Source: Parachlamydiales bacterium (GTDB lineage: Bacteria; Chlamydiota; Chlamydiia; Chlamydiales; Rhabdochlamydiaceae). From it: 6,687 nucleotides of DNA. The notes under the pieces were generated by a model. It made no database searches. It was not told the origin of the DNA and saw only the letters and a program-made list of their open reading frames with translations. The position numbers were made by a program, and so were the translations under genes. Below are positions 5,369-6,687 of this stretch, piece after piece. Positions within the stretch are counted from its first letter, which is position 1. The number at the start of each line of letters is the position of its first letter. The stretch spans positions 1-6,687 of the forward strand of contig JAGVJV010000256.1 of NCBI GenBank assembly GCA_020050965.1. Direction: 5' to 3'.

Positions 5369-6687
5369 ATGCTAAATATAATTAATATTACAAAATACAG
5401 TAGTTTAGAAACAATTATTAATACTAGTGCCTGCTTAGGGGCAGGAGCTTTGGCATGTGCCATCCAGGGAACCAGCCCCTTCGAAACTGCCGGGCTAGGA
5501 ATTCTCCTTACTTCTGGAGCAACGGCACTCTCTATTTCGGCTGTAAACAAACTTTTCCCTGAGGACTCTAAAACCACATCTGTGCTTAAAACCTGTGCAA
5601 CCGTAGCTGCAATCGCTGCGACTTCCCACTACCTCCCAGCTGCCTTTTCCGCCTTAAGACCCGATGCATTTACCGGGTTCAATGCAGAAACAGGACCAAA
5701 ACTCTTTGCTAACAGCCTCATGATGAATTCTGCCGCATTTGCTCTGGTCAAGGGTTCGCAATTTTTTAACAACTTCACAAACTCTCAATTACAGAGCAAA
5801 GACGCGTCTCTAGAGCCAGAAAGAATTGAAAGAGACCCCTTAAATAACCAGCCTATAAAAACTACTACTAAACAAAAATCGAGTCCTTCCCCCTCCCCTT
5901 CAATTTTCAACTCAAAATTACTTACATTTTTAGCATGCTGCACAGCGGCTATAGGAACTTATTACATTGTTAAAAACATTTTCATATCCGCTGCCATTCC
6001 CCTTGCTGAAAAAAAGAATTCGACGGCTATAATCGATTTGGGATTAGGAATCGTTCGTGAAAAGGTTACCCTTCCTGAATGGGTAAAAAACGCCCGAATA
6101 CCCCAGTCGCTCTACCACTCGCCTTCAAACATCGTCCCCTATGTTTCTATGGACACCTTGTTTAAGCGATTCACTAAAAACAACTGCTCTCTTATTCCCT
6201 CTGAACTTCCTATTCCCTTCTATAAACAACACCTCGTCATTTTCCCCTTTGCAACAGCCTCCCTGTTTACAATTTATTCTTTTCTGAATAGGTGTATCAA
6301 ACAACCTGCTGTCAATAACAAAATGGAGACAGAAAGCGATATAGAAGACTCAATTGTAAATAACAACGATGGCATACCTGAAGTAGAGATCGATGAAAAT
6401 CATCTGAATTGGACTTCCTTTGTAGAATCAGTCGTAAAAAACAGTCATGCAAACCTTGAAACAGCAAAAGATTATGCGCGAAGGGGACTCAACCTCTGTA
6501 GAAAAATCGAAGAGTTAGATCCCACTCTACTTCCAGCCTTTTTAAAATTGTGGAAAAATGATCATGTAATTGCCATCCAGGCAAATGAAATCGATTTAGC
6601 AAAAATCGAATCGAGGCCGTTACCACCTATACCCCAAGCAGATCCTTCAGAAACTAATATCCCTGCCACACCACCACCACCACCACC
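5369..6687 (+). CDS. Candidate inclusion-membrane or secreted effector protein with proline-rich tail, 3' end cut by window edge
   Basis: One frame stays open from the ATG at 5369 to the window end, giving at least 439 residues. No known family was recognised. Hydrophobic segments lie near residues 17-33, 40-60, 73-94, 112-128, 183-210 and 287-306, and the first two form a closely spaced pair. A Ser/Pro linker (SSPSPSPS, 171-178) separates the first hydrophobic block from the second. From about 310 the chain is hydrophilic, first acidic and Asn-rich (318-345), then helical (350-412). Then comes RPLPPIP at 416-422, which fits the class I SH3-ligand pattern [RK]xxPxxP, and a polyproline run begins at 435. 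A membrane anchor with a proline-rich cytosolic tail is the layout expected of a chlamydial inclusion-membrane or other type III effector. That role is inference. There is no Shine-Dalgarno, and a -10 box ends seven bases before the ATG. An in-frame TTG at 5333 is the only upstream alternative start after a stop. Confidence 0.8.
   Translation, partial: MLNIINITKYSSLETIINTSACLGAGALACAIQGTSPFETAGLGILLTSGATALSISAVNKLFPEDSKTTSVLKTCATVAAIAATSHYLPAAFSALRPDAFTGFNAETGPKLFANSLMMNSAAFALVKGSQFFNNFTNSQLQSKDASLEPERIERDPLNNQPIKTTTKQKSSPSPSPSIFNSKLLTFLACCTAAIGTYYIVKNIFISAAIPLAEKKNSTAIIDLGLGIVREKVTLPEWVKNARIPQSLYHSPSNIVPYVSMDTLFKRFTKNNCSLIPSELPIPFYKQHLVIFPFATASLFTIYSFLNRCIKQPAVNNKMETESDIEDSIVNNNDGIPEVEIDENHLNWTSFVESVVKNSHANLETAKDYARRGLNLCRKIEELDPTLLPAFLKLWKNDHVIAIQANEIDLAKIESRPLPPIPQADPSETNIPATPPPPP
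6671..6687 (+). repeat. CCA trinucleotide repeat coding for polyproline, continuing past the edge
   Basis: Five perfect CCA units plus CC run to the end of the window and encode consecutive prolines from residue 435. A pure unit of this kind can change length by slippage without shifting the frame, so the tail length may vary between strains. Confidence 0.8.

Noticed and set aside
5270..5400. AT-rich stretch as a replication origin
   Set aside because: No DnaA-box-like cluster was seen, and there is no dnaA, dnaN or parAB gene nearby. AT-richness is explained by a promoter region.
5329..5577. Minus-strand open frame of 82 codons antisense to the start of the right-hand gene
   Set aside because: The opposite strand carries a far longer frame with a promoter. 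Its C-terminal Ile/Asn run simply reflects AT-rich DNA.

Overview
The window most resembles a member of the Chlamydiota, probably an environmental or 'chlamydia-like' lineage, although the sequence alone does not prove this. Three things point there. First, ssb sits directly upstream of the leucyl aminopeptidase gene pepA, an order I recall from Chlamydia (ssb/pepA, CT044/CT045). Second, there is a large unrecognised protein with no obvious family. Third, the right end holds a multi-hydrophobic-segment, proline-tailed protein that looks like an inclusion-membrane or secreted effector. Base composition is moderate over most of the window and drops sharply to the right of rlmH.

Layout. Bases 1-2416 form a tightly packed minus-strand operon, read ssb -> pepA -> rluA-like pseudouridine synthase. 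Its genes are linked by a TAATG stop/start and an ATGA stop/start, and the last gene runs off the left edge. A short AT-rich divergent intergenic region (2417-2543) separates it from a plus-strand gene of unknown function (2544-3977, 477 aa). That gene's 3' end overlaps the 3' end of the minus-strand lipoprotein gene lgt by 69 bases. The 5' end of lgt in turn overlaps the 5' end of plus-strand rlmH, so these two genes lie head-to-head and each start region is inside the other gene. A 187-base AT-rich gap follows rlmH. After it comes a plus-strand open frame that continues past the right edge (5369-6687, at least 439 codons).

Functions. The left operon joins DNA maintenance (SSB), peptide turnover (PepA) and RNA modification (RluA family). 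The middle joins lipoprotein maturation (Lgt) and ribosome modification (RlmH). These are core housekeeping genes. The two unrecognised genes are the accessory part. The rightmost one has several hydrophobic segments, a hydrophilic C-terminal part with a textbook SH3-ligand motif (RPLPPIP), and the beginning of a polyproline run. This would fit a protein that sits in a host-derived membrane and presents a proline-rich tail to host proteins. It is the most interesting object in the window.
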